DNA of 64,000 nucleotides from Superficieibacter sp. 1612_C1 (GTDB lineage: Bacteria > Pseudomonadota > Gammaproteobacteria > Enterobacterales > Enterobacteriaceae), in the NCBI RefSeq assembly GCF_015234305.1, contig NZ_JADGMI010000001.1, positions 744,001 to 808,000 of the forward strand, read 5' to 3'. Numbering within the stretch: position 1 is the stretch's first letter; each line of letters begins with the position of its first letter. This document shows, piece after piece, positions 8,525-18,280 of this stretch. The position numbers and the translations under genes were made by a program. A model generated the notes under the pieces. It was not told where the DNA came from and searched no databases. It saw only the letters and a program-made list of their open reading frames with translations.

Positions 8525-9517
8525 ATGAAAAACAATCGGATGACATTGCAGGATATTGCGGATCTGGCTGGACTGAACAAGATGACAGTGAGCCGTTATT
8601 TGCGCGACCCGAATCAGGTATCGCAACGCAGCCGGGCAATTATTTCGAAAATTATGGAGGAGAATAATTACATTCCGAATCGCGCCCCGGAAATTTTACT
8701 TAATGCCCGCAGCAAAACCTTCGGCGTACTAATTCCCTCTTTTCGTAATTTAATTTTCGCCGACGTATTGGCGGGAATTGAGTCTGTGACGTCTGTGCGT
8801 CAATACCAGACGCTGATTGCCAATTATGAATACGATCCAGAGCGTGAGGAGCGAGAAGTCCTTACTCTGCTCTCTTACAATATTGACGGGCTTATTCTGA
8901 CTGGCAGGCAGCATACCGCACGGATGGTGCAGTACGTACGTGCCAGCGGGATTCCCGTCGCCGAACTGATGGATCTCACCGAAAATCCCATTGATATACA
9001 AATAGGTTTTGATAACGAAAAAGCCGCATTTGAAATGACGCAGGCGTTTATCGAAAGCGGAAAACGCGCCATCGCCTATTTTGGATCTATGGACGATCCC
9101 CGTGATATTAGCCGTTTTCGCGGCACCGAAACGGCGCTGGCGGCGCATGGCCTGCGTCCTGTCCATTTCGCGCCCAAAAGTATTTCCTCCATTACGCTTG
9201 GCCGCCAGATGTTTCAGCAGGTTATGCGTGAAAGGCCGGAGACTGACGCTATCTTCTGTACCAACGACGATCTGGCCGTTGGCGTTCTGCTTGAATGTCT
9301 GTCACAGCAACGCAACGTCCCCGGCGATATCGCCATAGCAGGCTTTCATGGCCTGGAAATCGGCCGCGCCAGGCTTGAGAAGATCGCCAGCGTGGTTACG
9401 CCGCGCTACGACATTGGCAAAGTCGCAGCAGAGTTATTAATGCAGCGGCTTAGCGGCAAAGATACGCCGCAAAGCGTTAACCTTGGTTATCAAATTTATT
9501 ATGGCGATACGCTATAA
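8525..9517 (+). CDS. LacI-family regulator, GntR/IdnR-like
   Basis: A 330-residue LacI-type repressor with N-terminal helix-turn-helix (LQDIADLAGLNKMTVSRYLRD) and hinge, then a periplasmic-binding-like effector domain. Long stretches such as GVLIPSFRNLIFADVLAGIE and AGFHGLEIGR follow E. coli IdnR and GntR, so the inducer is probably a gluconate-related acid. The frame is open upstream, but the ATG at 8525 gives the family N-terminus (E. coli GntR has 331 residues). It is the third gene of the sugar-acid set and probably controls the operator at 6216. It converges on the dehydrogenase at 9576. Confidence 0.85.
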   Translation: MKNNRMTLQDIADLAGLNKMTVSRYLRDPNQVSQRSRAIISKIMEENNYIPNRAPEILLNARSKTFGVLIPSFRNLIFADVLAGIESVTSVRQYQTLIANYEYDPEREEREVLTLLSYNIDGLILTGRQHTARMVQYVRASGIPVAELMDLTENPIDIQIGFDNEKAAFEMTQAFIESGKRAIAYFGSMDDPRDISRFRGTETALAAHGLRPVHFAPKSISSITLGRQMFQQVMRERPETDAIFCTNDDLAVGVLLECLSQQRNVPGDIAIAGFHGLEIGRARLEKIASVVTPRYDIGKVAAELLMQRLSGKDTPQSVNLGYQIYYGDTL

Positions 9518-9575
9518 AACGATCCTCCAGGCGAGCGTCAGGGCCCGGAAAAAGCACCACTCATAATGCTATCCT

Positions 9576-10616
9576 TCAAAAATGCGAGACATTGGGGGCG
9601 CGGTCGTTTTCCAGCAAAAGGAACTGACGCCAGCTGACCTCGTCGACCTCAATACCATGACTCAACCGATGCTGCTGATGACGCCGCTCCGCCTCGCCGG
9701 GCAAGAGTACATCGCGGTCGCCATGGCCTTCTCGGGTCCACTGTAATTGCGCAACCAGCTCATCTTGCCACTCCGGTCCCGCACCCAGCAGGTCGGGATT
9801 AACTATCAACGACAACATACTATTCACCACCCCGGCACCTTTGCTCTTTTTCAGACGTTCGCTTTCGCCGCCGGTTAACGCCGCGCCAAGCAGGCTACAC
9901 ACCAGCGCCAGACCGGAACCTTTATGGCCGCCAAACGCCAGCAGCGCGCCGAACGGTTCCTGCACCAGCCAGCGCGGATCTTCGGTCGGGTTGCCGTGGT
10001 CATCCACCGCACAGCCAGGGAGGATGCTGCGACCTTCGTTCCAGGCGATACGCGCTTTATTGCCCGCAATTGTGCTGGTGGCGAAATCGAGGATAAGAGG
10101 CGGCTGCCCGGCGACGGGAATACCGACGCAGAAGGGATTGGTGCCAAAGCGCGGCGACAGGCCGTTAAACGGCAACACCACCGGACGAGAAGCGACGTTG
10201 GCGAAGTGAATAGCAATCAGCCCTGCATCGGTAATTTGCTCGGCAAAGGCACCGATACGTCCCAGATGGTGCGACTGCGCCAGTCCCACCACCGCGATGC
10301 CGAAACGGCGGGCGCGTTCGATACCATGAACTATCGCGTCGCGTCCCTGTACCTGACCGAACCCGAGGCCGCCGTGAAACGAGAGTAACGCGCCTTCATC
10401 GCGCGTCAGACGCAGCGGGGCGGTTGGGATGAGCTCACCGGCGCGGATGGCTTCGATATAGCGTGGCAACAGGGTCACCCCGTGCGAGTCGTGGCCTTTT
10501 AACGAGGCGTCCACAAGGTTATTCGCCACCACGCTGGCAATGTCCGGTGCAACATCAACCCGTTGCAAATGCTGTGTAAGATAATCACGTAAGAAGGTAT
10601 GGCTTAGAAGAGGCAT
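9576..10616 (-). CDS. Malate/L-lactate (hydroxycarboxylate) dehydrogenase, YbiC-like
   Basis: A 346-residue NAD(P)-dependent oxidoreductase of the Ldh_2 family, resembling E. coli YbiC (HcxB) throughout. The family motifs LKGHDSHGVTLLPRY near the N-terminus, AQSHHLGRIG in the centre and RFGTNPFCVGIP are present. Members reduce 2-keto acids or oxidise 2-hydroxy acids such as malate, sulfolactate or ureidoglycolate. It lies last in an operon behind a TauABC/SsuABC-like importer (60-base gap), which suggests it acts on the imported solute or a product of it. The substrate cannot be told from sequence. Confidence 0.85.
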   Translation of the reverse strand: MPLLSHTFLRDYLTQHLQRVDVAPDIASVVANNLVDASLKGHDSHGVTLLPRYIEAIRAGELIPTAPLRLTRDEGALLSFHGGLGFGQVQGRDAIVHGIERARRFGIAVVGLAQSHHLGRIGAFAEQITDAGLIAIHFANVASRPVVLPFNGLSPRFGTNPFCVGIPVAGQPPLILDFATSTIAGNKARIAWNEGRSILPGCAVDDHGNPTEDPRWLVQEPFGALLAFGGHKGSGLALVCSLLGAALTGGESERLKKSKGAGVVNSMLSLIVNPDLLGAGPEWQDELVAQLQWTREGHGDRDVLLPGEAERRHQQHRLSHGIEVDEVSWRQFLLLENDRAPNVSHF

Positions 10617-10676
10617 AATCTGACCTTAAACAGAATAGAACCGGTCCGGGAACGCCCCGGACGACAGTAAGCCGGG

Positions 10677-11549
10677 TTAGCGTTGCATTCCCCAGCGTTT
10701 GATGGTGAGGCGTTCGATAGTGGCGAAGATCAGCGTCTCCACCAGTAAACCAATCAGGATCACCGACGCCAGTCCGGCAAAAACCCGGTCGGTATAAAGC
10801 TCGTTACGGTTCTGGAAAATGTACCAGCCCAGACCGCCCTGGCCGCTGGAAGCGCCAAATACCAGTTCGGCAGCGATTAACGTCCGCCAGGAGAAAGCCC
10901 AGCCGATTTTTAAGCCAGCAAGAATAGAGGGTAAGGCGGCAGGCACCAGAATATGCCAGACGTAACGTAATCCGGTCAGGCCGTAATTCCGCCCGGTCAT
11001 CCGCAGCGTCTCGCTGACGCCAAGAAAGCCCGACCAGGTATTCAGCGCCATCGGCCACAGCACCGCGTGGACCAGTACAAATATCAGGCTGTTGGTACCC
11101 AGACCAAACCACAGCAGCGCCAGCGGCAGCAGGGCGATAGCGGGCAGGGGATTGAGCATAGCGGTCAGGGTAGAAAGCAGATCTCGTCCCAGGCGGGTGG
11201 AGACCGCCAGCGCGCTAAATGCCAGCGCCAGTAGCGAGCCAATCGCATATCCTTTCAGCAAGGTGCCCAGTGAAATCGCGATTTTTGCCGGCAGTTCGCC
11301 GCTGCGCATATCCTCAACGAAAGCGTGGATGACCTGTACGATGCCTGGCAGCATCAGATCGTTGTTTTGCCAGCGCGCGCCCGCTTCCCACAGTATCGCC
11401 AGCGCCAGTACCAACAGCGTTTTACGCAGCGGAGTAAAATTCCACAGACGTTGCGTCCACGGCAACGTCTGCTCCAGGGGAACATCATCTAATGGTACCA
11501 GGTCCTGTAAATATTCCGGGCGCACCGGAGGTAATCGCTTCATCATCAA
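10677..11549 (-). CDS. ABC transporter permease, TauC/SsuC type
   Basis: A 290-residue inner-membrane permease with about six hydrophobic segments. The cytoplasmic loop that contacts the ATPase (EAA-like, SETLRMTGRNYGLTGLRYVWHILVPAALPSIL) and the terminal AGLKIGWAFSWRTLIAAELVF segment are typical of the nitrate/sulfonate/taurine family. It starts four bases after the ATPase stop, so the two are translationally coupled. Three consecutive ATG codons begin the gene; the first is given. Confidence 0.9.
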   Translation of the reverse strand: MMMKRLPPVRPEYLQDLVPLDDVPLEQTLPWTQRLWNFTPLRKTLLVLALAILWEAGARWQNNDLMLPGIVQVIHAFVEDMRSGELPAKIAISLGTLLKGYAIGSLLALAFSALAVSTRLGRDLLSTLTAMLNPLPAIALLPLALLWFGLGTNSLIFVLVHAVLWPMALNTWSGFLGVSETLRMTGRNYGLTGLRYVWHILVPAALPSILAGLKIGWAFSWRTLIAAELVFGASSGQGGLGWYIFQNRNELYTDRVFAGLASVILIGLLVETLIFATIERLTIKRWGMQR

Positions 11550-11553
11550 GGCC

Positions 11554-12408
11554 TTATTCGCTTAATAAAGGGAGCGGGGCGTCCTGGCCTTGCAACAGGC
11601 GAGCGGACGCAGAATAGGGGGCGGTGGTGGGCGGAAACAGCAGATCGTGAATGCGTCGCGCCGCAGCCTGGAACGCCTCTCCGCCCTCTTCGCGGCGCTC
11701 AAACTGATGACTGTTAAGCTCGGCGCGCACGCGCCCGGGATGCGGAGAGAGCAAAAGAATGCGGCTGCCGATAAGCAGCGCCTCTTCAATTGAATGGGTG
11801 ACAAACAGCAGGGTAAAACGCACTTCGTCCCACAGTTCAAGAAGCTCTTCCTGCATCTTGCGTCGCGTCAGGGCATCCAGCGCGGCAAACGGCTCATCCA
11901 TGAGCAGCACTTTCGGTTTCATGGCCAGCGCGCGGGCAATTGCCACCCGCGCTTTCATACCGCCGGAGAGGGTGTGCGGCCAGGCGTCGGCAAAATCCGC
12001 CAGTCCGACTTTTTCCAGATAGTGCAGCGCCTGGTCGCGCGCCTCGCGGGCTGAAAGCGTGCCGGTAACGCGCAGCGGGAACTGTACGTTATCCAGCACC
12101 GTTTTCCAGGGTGGCAACTGGTCAAATTCCTGAAATACCATCATCCGATCGGGACCCGGATGCGTAATCGCGCGTTTGTCCAGTAGGATCTCGCCGCTGA
12201 GCGGCGGTAAAAAGCCGCCGACGGCCTTTAGCAGGCTTGATTTTCCGCACCCTGACGGGCCCAGCAGGACGAAACGATCGGCAGGAAAAACATTGAAGCT
12301 CACGTTATGCGTGGCGCGCACGCGTCGTTCGCGGGTAGCATATTCCAGGCTCAGCGCTTTCACCTGTAATAACGGCTCAGGCGTATCTGACGGCTGAAAA
12401 CTCATCAT
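11554..12408 (-). CDS. ABC transporter ATP-binding protein, TauB/SsuB type
   Basis: A 284-residue ATPase with Walker A GPSGCGKS (50-57), a Q-loop (MVFQEFDQLPPW), Walker B (VLLMDEPFAALD) and the H-loop (FVTHSIEEA). The signature reads LSGGMKARV, where most relatives have LSGGMRQRV. The frame opens at 12420, but a GGAG lies six bases before the ATG at 12408, so that start is preferred. It sits between the permease and the interrupted binding-protein gene in the operon. The transported solute is probably a sulfonate- or carboxylate-like anion. Confidence 0.9.
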   Translation of the reverse strand: MMSFQPSDTPEPLLQVKALSLEYATRERRVRATHNVSFNVFPADRFVLLGPSGCGKSSLLKAVGGFLPPLSGEILLDKRAITHPGPDRMMVFQEFDQLPPWKTVLDNVQFPLRVTGTLSAREARDQALHYLEKVGLADFADAWPHTLSGGMKARVAIARALAMKPKVLLMDEPFAALDALTRRKMQEELLELWDEVRFTLLFVTHSIEEALLIGSRILLLSPHPGRVRAELNSHQFERREEGGEAFQAAARRIHDLLFPPTTAPYSASARLLQGQDAPLPLLSE

Positions 12409-12454
12409 TCTTTTCTCCATTAGTCCTGTTGCGCTTATTTACCCTGATAGCCGC

Positions 12455-13480
12455 TTAGCTGCCCGAGGCGATATGCGGGTCTTCAAAGAAGTAATCTTTT
12501 ATCGACACTGGGTTGTGCTTAATGGCACCGACGCGATACAGGAATTGCCCAAGCGACAGGGTATTTTGCGGCGCGACGGTGAATTTCACTTCCGGACTCT
12601 GCAAAATTTTCAGCAGCAGCGTACGGTCAATTTTCGATTTATTGACCCGAATAAACGCCTCAGCGGCTTCTTGCGGATGCTGGGTCGCGAATTGCGCCGC
12701 TTCGGCGATAGCGCTGACAAAGGCGCGGTAAGTGCGCGGGTTGTCTTTACGGAATTTTTCCGTGGTGTAAAGCACCACCGGCGTATTGGGCCCGCCCGCC
12801 ACGGTGTAAGAATTGAGTACGATGTGGGCTTTCGGATTCGCCGCCAGCGCCTGTTCCTGGAATGGCGAGTTGCTGAAGTGGGCGCTGATTTCCGTCCCGT
12901 TGCTAATAATTGCCGCCGTGGCGTCAGGGTGCGGAACCGCCACCTGGAGTCTGTCGAGGCGATTATAAGCTTTATCTCCCCATAGCTGCGCCGACGCCTG
13001 TTGCAGGAAACGCGATTGTACCGAGACACCGACCGCCGGTACGGCGATACGGTCCTTGTCGCTGAAATCAGCGATGGTTTTCACGTTGGGGTTGGTACTA
13101 ATTAAATAATAAGGGAACTGTCCGGTGGCGACGACTGCCCGCACGTTTTGCCGATCTTTAGTCCTGTCCCACAGGGTAAACAGCGGACCGATGCCCGCCC
13201 CGGCAATATCAACGGAACCCGAAAGCAAGGCTTCATTGACCGCCGCACCGCCGGATAACTGCTGATAATCCACCTTAATATCCAGCCCTTCTGCCTTACC
13301 GTGTTTTTCAATAAGATGCTGATCCTGCGCGATATTCAGTAGCAAGTAGACGACCCCGAACTGTTACGCAATCCGCAGCTGGCCTTCCGCGCTCGCGCCA
13401 AAGGGGAGTGTCAACGACGCCAGCAGCAGACCGGCGCTGGCAAGGGGGGTGGTATTAAGCTTTATTTTTTTCATCATCAT
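12455..13480 (-). pseudogene. ABC substrate-binding protein, TauA/SsuA type, with in-frame stop
   Basis: Reading from ATG codons at 13480-13472 gives a signal peptide (MMMKKIKLNTTPLASAG..., cleavage near GASA at 28-31), then EGQLRIA and a TAA stop at 13364-13366. The same frame then continues without interruption for about 300 codons of clear periplasmic-binding protein (QFGVVYLLLN...). No base is gained or lost, so a single substitution (for example GAA to TAA, giving the expected LRIAEQFG) explains the break. The downstream ATG or GTG codons would yield a protein without signal peptide. The importer is therefore probably non-functional, unless the stop is suppressed or is a sequencing error. 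Confidence 0.85.
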
Positions 13481-13962
13481 TCGCCATTTAAATGATTACA
13501 GTGAAAGCAGATTCAATCCTGCAAGAAAAATAAGCGAGGCAGCGACAAAGCTATTTCAGCCGAAAAACAATGCTGCTGACGTTATTGTTTTTGTAGAATA
13601 AATGGCGAATGACGGCTGTTAAATAACATTTCATTCTAAGTTAGATGATGCAGGCGTTTTCATGATTATCTGCGTCCAGTACCTCACTGTTCGCGGTATT
13701 CGTCTTTACAGTCGGGAAATAAAAGTTAATAAATTGTTGGGCTGTTTATTTGTTTTTATCATAACCTTATCTATTAAAAATCATTAGCAGGGAAGAGATT
13801 AATAGCGCCGTGATAATATTCACTGCGCAATAAACGGTTGGCGTTAATATATGCGCGGCGGCCAGCGATTAATTCGTATGGCGCATGGCGCTTTCTTATA
13901 GGTCATTTATAAGCAGGCTCCGATCGCTGTTTGTCGCGTCGCCGTACCCACCTCCGGCGACA
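13481..13962. other. AT-rich intergenic region
   Basis: About 480 bases between the binding-protein pseudogene and hpxE. It is clearly AT-richer than its surroundings and should contain the promoter of the importer operon. I see no RNA gene or convincing terminator. A 41-codon frame starting at ATG 13662 has a hydrophobic centre (LLGCLFVFIITLSI) but lacks a good ribosome binding site. Confidence 0.5.
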
Positions 13963-14931
13963 TTATAACGCGATGACCAGGTTGGCTGAATGGCAGCGCG
14001 AGCAGCACAGCGCTATATGCTGTTCAGCGGCGCTTTTTTCTTCCTCCGATTGCACCGTATCCCGATGGTCAACGACGCCATCAATAACCGGAGTAAGGCA
14101 GGCACCGCAGATCCCCATTTCACAGGACAACGGCACATCGACGCCATTTTCGATTAACACCTGGGCGATCGTTTTATCGCCGGGCACCGGCCATTTTTCC
14201 CCGCTGGAGGCCAGGGTGATGGTAAAGGTCTGCGTATTGTCTTCAATCGCCGGCGAAGGCACAGGCTGGAAAGCTTCGCTGTGGACCCAGGCTTGCGGCC
14301 ATCCTTTGGCTGTCGCGATCTCTGTGGCGGCGGACATAAACCCCGCAGGCCCGCAGGTGTACAACCGCTCCCGCCCTTTAGGTGCGGAAATCGCGTCATT
14401 CAGGCCGTGGCGCGCGCTTTCGCCCTCATCAGAACAGTGGATCAGGCAAACGCCGTTTTTTAGCGGCCGGGAGAGTTCGCGCAGAAAAGCGGCGCTGGCG
14501 CGGCTTTTGACATAATAGTGGAGCGTAAACGACGTGCCGACAGCCTCCAGGTGAAGCGCCATGGCATACAGCGGGGTAAGGCCGACGCCAGCCGCCAGCA
14601 GCAGGACGTGGTCAGCATCATGCAGTGGGAACAGGTTACGCGGCGGCGAGATCAGCAACGTCTGGCCGGGGCGCAGGGTTTCATGGACATACTGCGATCC
14701 GCCGCGTGATGCGCTCTCTTTCGCCACACAGATAAGATAACTCTCCCGGGAGGCGCTGGTGCCGGTCAGCGAATATTGACGAATAATGCCGCAGGGCAGG
14801 TGGACGTCAATATGCGCGCCCGGCTGCCAGGCGGGTAGCGGTTCGCCGTTTTCCGCCACCAGCCTGACGGCAAGGCTTTTATCGCCCTGCCGCCAGAGTC
14901 CATCAACTATTACCTTCAGCACATCATTCAT
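13963..14931 (-). CDS. hpxE: HpxE, reductase component of purine-ring hydroxylase
   Basis: A 322-residue phthalate dioxygenase reductase/VanB-type protein. An FNR-like flavin and NAD domain fills residues 1 to about 225. A C-terminal plant-type [2Fe-2S] ferredoxin follows, with cysteines at 270, 275 and 278 and the last ligand at 309 or 310. It passes electrons from NAD(P)H to the Rieske oxygenase encoded just upstream (12-base gap). In K. pneumoniae hpxDE is required for growth on hypoxanthine and stands in for xanthine dehydrogenase in the conversion of hypoxanthine toward urate. Assignment rests on the order hpxE-hpxD-hpxR-hpxO. Confidence 0.88.
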   Translation of the reverse strand: MNDVLKVIVDGLWRQGDKSLAVRLVAENGEPLPAWQPGAHIDVHLPCGIIRQYSLTGTSASRESYLICVAKESASRGGSQYVHETLRPGQTLLISPPRNLFPLHDADHVLLLAAGVGLTPLYAMALHLEAVGTSFTLHYYVKSRASAAFLRELSRPLKNGVCLIHCSDEGESARHGLNDAISAPKGRERLYTCGPAGFMSAATEIATAKGWPQAWVHSEAFQPVPSPAIEDNTQTFTITLASSGEKWPVPGDKTIAQVLIENGVDVPLSCEMGICGACLTPVIDGVVDHRDTVQSEEEKSAAEQHIALCCSRCHSANLVIAL

Positions 14932-14943
14932 CTCTCTTCTCCG

Positions 14944-15981
14944 TCAAACGAGGAAAAATTCGCCAAAACCCATCTTTTTCAATCCGCGGCGGTAGGCGAT
15001 CGAACTCCTGTCGGCAGGAATATGCGCCTCTAGCGTCAGATCCAGCGGCAGTTTTTCCGGGCGCTGCGTCTCCACCATCAGGCGATCTTCTTCGAATACG
15101 CGTAAATTGAATGCATGGACGTCCTCAACCGGCACATGGAGATCGAAATTACGCGCGATGGGCGCATACATGCGGGTGATGCGCGACGATACCGGCGAGG
15201 CGGCGTTCATAATCACCAGGCGGGCCTCGCCGGGAAAATGGATGGTCAGCGTGGCGGTAAAAGGCAGATGCATTTCAAAATGGCGTAGCCACTGAAATCC
15301 TTCCGGCGCGCGAAAGTCTGAACTGGCGGGGTAATTACCCACCGAACTCCAGTAATCCGCAATAAAGCCCGTCGCCGTTTCCTGCGGATGATACGCTGGC
15401 ACAACCTGATTATCCGGGTCGGCGAAGGTGTCGGTGTGGATCCAGGCAAAATGAGCGACATCAAGAAACCCTTCCACCTGGCGACCGGCAAAACCATTAA
15501 CCTCAAAGGCCGGGCAGTTGATCTGCTGAAAACCGTCGTCGTGCCAGTGCGGCATGGTGGGCAGCGGCACCGGGTTCTGCGGATCGAAGGCCAGACAGGC
15601 CCAGATCAGACCGTAACGCTCCTCCGTCGCATAGCTTGTCAGGTTGAGCTTCGCCGGAACCGGCTGATCCGGGCTGGAGGGAATGCGGTTGCAGCGGCCA
15701 TCCTCGCCAAAACGCAGCCCGTGATACGGGCAGATAATTCCTTCGTCATCGTGAAATCCGAGGGTCAGCGGTACGCCGCGATGCGGACAGACATCGCGGG
15801 CTACCACGACCTGATTTTTTATCCGGTAGATCACCAACTGTTCGTCCAGCAGCGTAGCCTTCACCGGTGCCGCGCCGATATCGCAGGCGCGGGCCACCGG
15901 ATGCCAGCATTTTGCCAGGCGCAGCCAGTCTTCCGGATCGAAGGTGCAATGGGCGGGCGGCGTGGGATGTTGTGTTTTCAT
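14944..15981 (-). CDS. hpxD: HpxD, Rieske oxygenase component
   Basis: A 345-residue Rieske non-heme iron oxygenase. The Rieske cluster ligands are Cys65/His67 (CPHRG) and Cys84/His87 (CPYHG). The mononuclear iron site is provided by Asp174, His177 and His182 (DVAHFAWIH). It resembles vanillate demethylase VanA in general architecture, but its position beside hpxR and hpxO identifies it as the hypoxanthine hydroxylation component. It is first in the two-gene operon with hpxE and divergent from its regulator hpxR across a 127-base intergenic region. Confidence 0.88.
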   Translation of the reverse strand: MKTQHPTPPAHCTFDPEDWLRLAKCWHPVARACDIGAAPVKATLLDEQLVIYRIKNQVVVARDVCPHRGVPLTLGFHDDEGIICPYHGLRFGEDGRCNRIPSSPDQPVPAKLNLTSYATEERYGLIWACLAFDPQNPVPLPTMPHWHDDGFQQINCPAFEVNGFAGRQVEGFLDVAHFAWIHTDTFADPDNQVVPAYHPQETATGFIADYWSSVGNYPASSDFRAPEGFQWLRHFEMHLPFTATLTIHFPGEARLVIMNAASPVSSRITRMYAPIARNFDLHVPVEDVHAFNLRVFEEDRLMVETQRPEKLPLDLTLEAHIPADRSSIAYRRGLKKMGFGEFFLV

Positions 15982-16108
15982 GGGTGTCCTTCCTGCTCAC
16001 GGAAAAGTATTTGTTTAATTGTTGTGACTTTATTGTTGCCATATTAAGGTGTTCACATCCATCGCCATTAATTCACTAACCCGTTGCAAAAAAGCGTACA
16101 GGTGGCAT

Positions 16109-17032
16109 ATGAGTCCATTTTCCCGTTTCGCCCTCTATTTTTCCGCAGTGGCCCGCAGCGGCAGCCTGCGCCGGGCTGCGGAAAAATTGCATATTTCTCC
16201 CTCGGCGATTAATCGCCAGATCCTACAGGCCGAGGAGACGTTCGGTACGCCGCTGTTCGAACGGCTGCCGGAAGGGCTGCGTATGACCACGGCGGGAGAG
16301 TTGCTGTATGACAATCTGCTGCGCTGGCAAAAAGAGTTTCAGCTCACCCGGCAAAAATTTGATGAGCTACAGGGATTAAAACGCGGAACGGTCAGCGTCG
16401 GAATGGTGCAGGCGCTGGCAGAAGGCAGTTTTGCCGGGGCGCTGGCCAACATCATTGCCGACTGGGACTGGCTTGAACTGGAGCTACAGGTGGCGGACAG
16501 CTATACGGTCAGCCAGAAGGTGCGTCAGGCCGATCTTGATTTCGGCCTGATCCTCGACCCCGAAGGGCAGGCAGGGCTTAGCGTCCTGGCGTTTGCCGAG
16601 CTGGAGATGGGCGTGGTCATGCGCCCGGAACATCCGCAGGCCCGCTCCGCCACGCTCTCTCTGGGCGCGCTAAGTCAGGAACGGCATATTGTTCCCGGCG
16701 CGCCGCTTATCGTCCACGATCGCGTGGAAATGCTCTACCGACATTACGACTTTTACCCGGCGAATAGCATCCGTTGTAACGATATCAGGCTGATTAAATC
16801 GCTGGTACTCAAAGGTAGTGGCGTGACGGTGCTCAGCCTGCTGGACGTTCTGGACGAGGTGAAAGGCGGTCAGCTGGTCTTTGTGCCGCTACGTAACAAA
16901 CTGCTGCGGCCTTTGACGCTGGCATTGTGTACCGCGCCATCGCGCCAGCTCTCCCGCCCGGCGCAAATGGCGATTCAGAAACTGACGACCGTCATTGAGG
17001 AGATGCAGATCGTCGGGGGAGCATCATCCTAA
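16109..17032 (+). CDS. hpxR: HpxR, LysR-type regulator of purine genes
   Basis: A 307-residue LysR-family regulator with N-terminal winged helix-turn-helix (RFALYFSAVARSGSLRRAAEKLHISPSAINRQI) and a C-terminal inducer-binding domain. The ATG at 16109 follows AGGTGG and matches the family N-terminus; an in-frame upstream extension is not credible. In K. pneumoniae HpxR activates hpxDE and hpxPQT in response to hypoxanthine. Divergent orientation from hpxDE is the usual LysR arrangement. Its stop overlaps the hpxO stop on the other strand by nine bases. Confidence 0.88.
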   Translation: MSPFSRFALYFSAVARSGSLRRAAEKLHISPSAINRQILQAEETFGTPLFERLPEGLRMTTAGELLYDNLLRWQKEFQLTRQKFDELQGLKRGTVSVGMVQALAEGSFAGALANIIADWDWLELELQVADSYTVSQKVRQADLDFGLILDPEGQAGLSVLAFAELEMGVVMRPEHPQARSATLSLGALSQERHIVPGAPLIVHDRVEMLYRHYDFYPANSIRCNDIRLIKSLVLKGSGVTVLSLLDVLDEVKGGQLVFVPLRNKLLRPLTLALCTAPSRQLSRPAQMAIQKLTTVIEEMQIVGGASS

Positions 17033-18178
17033 CGGCCCGCCCTGAATGGTATCGCACAGGCCGTTGATGATCCGCTCACCGGTCTCTTCTTTCAGTTCCT
17101 GATACCAGGCCTGCGTCAGCGCCATATCCTTGCCATGCGTTATATCGCAGCGCTTACGGGCCTTAAGCACCAGATCGCGTACCCGATCGCAGCGCAGCGC
17201 TTCATACTGGCGCAGGGCGGCGGTGATATCACGGGTGCCGCGGAAAATATCGCCCAGCACCACCGCATCTTCCATCGCCGCGCAGCCGCCCTGACCAATA
17301 TCCGGGGTGGTGCTGTGCCCGGCATCGCCCAGCAGCGCCACTTTACCGCGTACCAGCCGGTCAAAAGGCTCAATATCGTGGATCTCGATCCGATTGGTGG
17401 TCTGCGGATTAAGCGCGGCGATCAGTTTTTGCACCTGCGGTGCCCAGCCGCTGAAGTAGCGGGTAAGATCCGCGCGTAGCGTGTCACGGTCCTCGGTAAG
17501 GCCTGCCGGAAGAGGAACGTCGAAGAAAAAGTAAAAGCGCCCGTCGGAAACGGGCATCAGGGAGACCCGCTTGCCTTCGCCGACGAAGGTCGTCCACTGA
17601 TCGGCAGGTGCAATGCTTTCATCGATCTCCACCAGCCCATTCCAGTTTACATATCCCGCGTAGCGGCGCTCCGGCGTGTAACCCAGCACAAAGGGACGCA
17701 ATGCCGAGTGGCTGCCGTCGGCGGCAATCAGGAAATCGCCCTGTGCCGATGTTCCGTCGGTAAACCACACGGTCACGCCATCGGCGTCTTCCTGCGCCCG
17801 TGCAACCCGTTTGCCGAACTGCACCGTCTCGCGCCCCCAGAATTCCAGCATCTCACGCTGCAATTCAGCGCGGGAGACGGGGCAGGGGCGACCGCCGGTG
17901 CGTTCAACTAACGGCGCGAGGCTAAAGCGAGTCAGGGTCTCTCCCCGCTGATAATCCTGATAGGCCATAAAGCGCATCGGACCGCCGTAGGTTTCCATTA
18001 TCTCGCCCATACCGAGATGATTCATACACTTTACGCCGTTGGGCCAGATGGAGATAGCGGCACCGACGGGCTTAATCTCTTTTACCGCTTCAAAGACCTC
18101 GCAGGCGATGCCCGCGTTTTTTAGCGCGACGGCCGCGCTCAGACCGCCGATACCCGCGCCGATAACCAATGCTTTCAT
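17024..18178 (-). CDS. hpxO: HpxO, FAD-dependent urate hydroxylase
   Basis: A 384-residue flavoprotein monooxygenase with the same length as K. pneumoniae HpxO, which oxidises urate to 5-hydroxyisourate with NADH and oxygen, replacing uricase. The FAD-binding GAGIGG is at 7-12 and the second FAD motif GDAGH at 284-288. Arg204, reported as important for urate binding in the Klebsiella enzyme, is conserved. It is encoded alone, divergent from hpxPQT, which encodes the next two pathway steps. Confidence 0.95.
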   Translation of the reverse strand: MKALVIGAGIGGLSAAVALKNAGIACEVFEAVKEIKPVGAAISIWPNGVKCMNHLGMGEIMETYGGPMRFMAYQDYQRGETLTRFSLAPLVERTGGRPCPVSRAELQREMLEFWGRETVQFGKRVARAQEDADGVTVWFTDGTSAQGDFLIAADGSHSALRPFVLGYTPERRYAGYVNWNGLVEIDESIAPADQWTTFVGEGKRVSLMPVSDGRFYFFFDVPLPAGLTEDRDTLRADLTRYFSGWAPQVQKLIAALNPQTTNRIEIHDIEPFDRLVRGKVALLGDAGHSTTPDIGQGGCAAMEDAVVLGDIFRGTRDITAALRQYEALRCDRVRDLVLKARKRCDITHGKDMALTQAWYQELKEETGERIINGLCDTIQGGPLG

Positions 18179-18280
18179 TCCGTTCTCCTTAAATAAACCC
18201 GGTAAGAGTCAGGAGCAATTTGCGTACCAGAATGATCGCTGCCCTGATAGCGGGGCGGTAATGCACAAAATAGCGCTATC

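Noticed and set aside
13662-13787. 41-codon frame with a hydrophobic centre before the importer operon
   Set aside because: No good ribosome binding site, very AT-rich surroundings and no recognisable family; it cannot be separated from chance.
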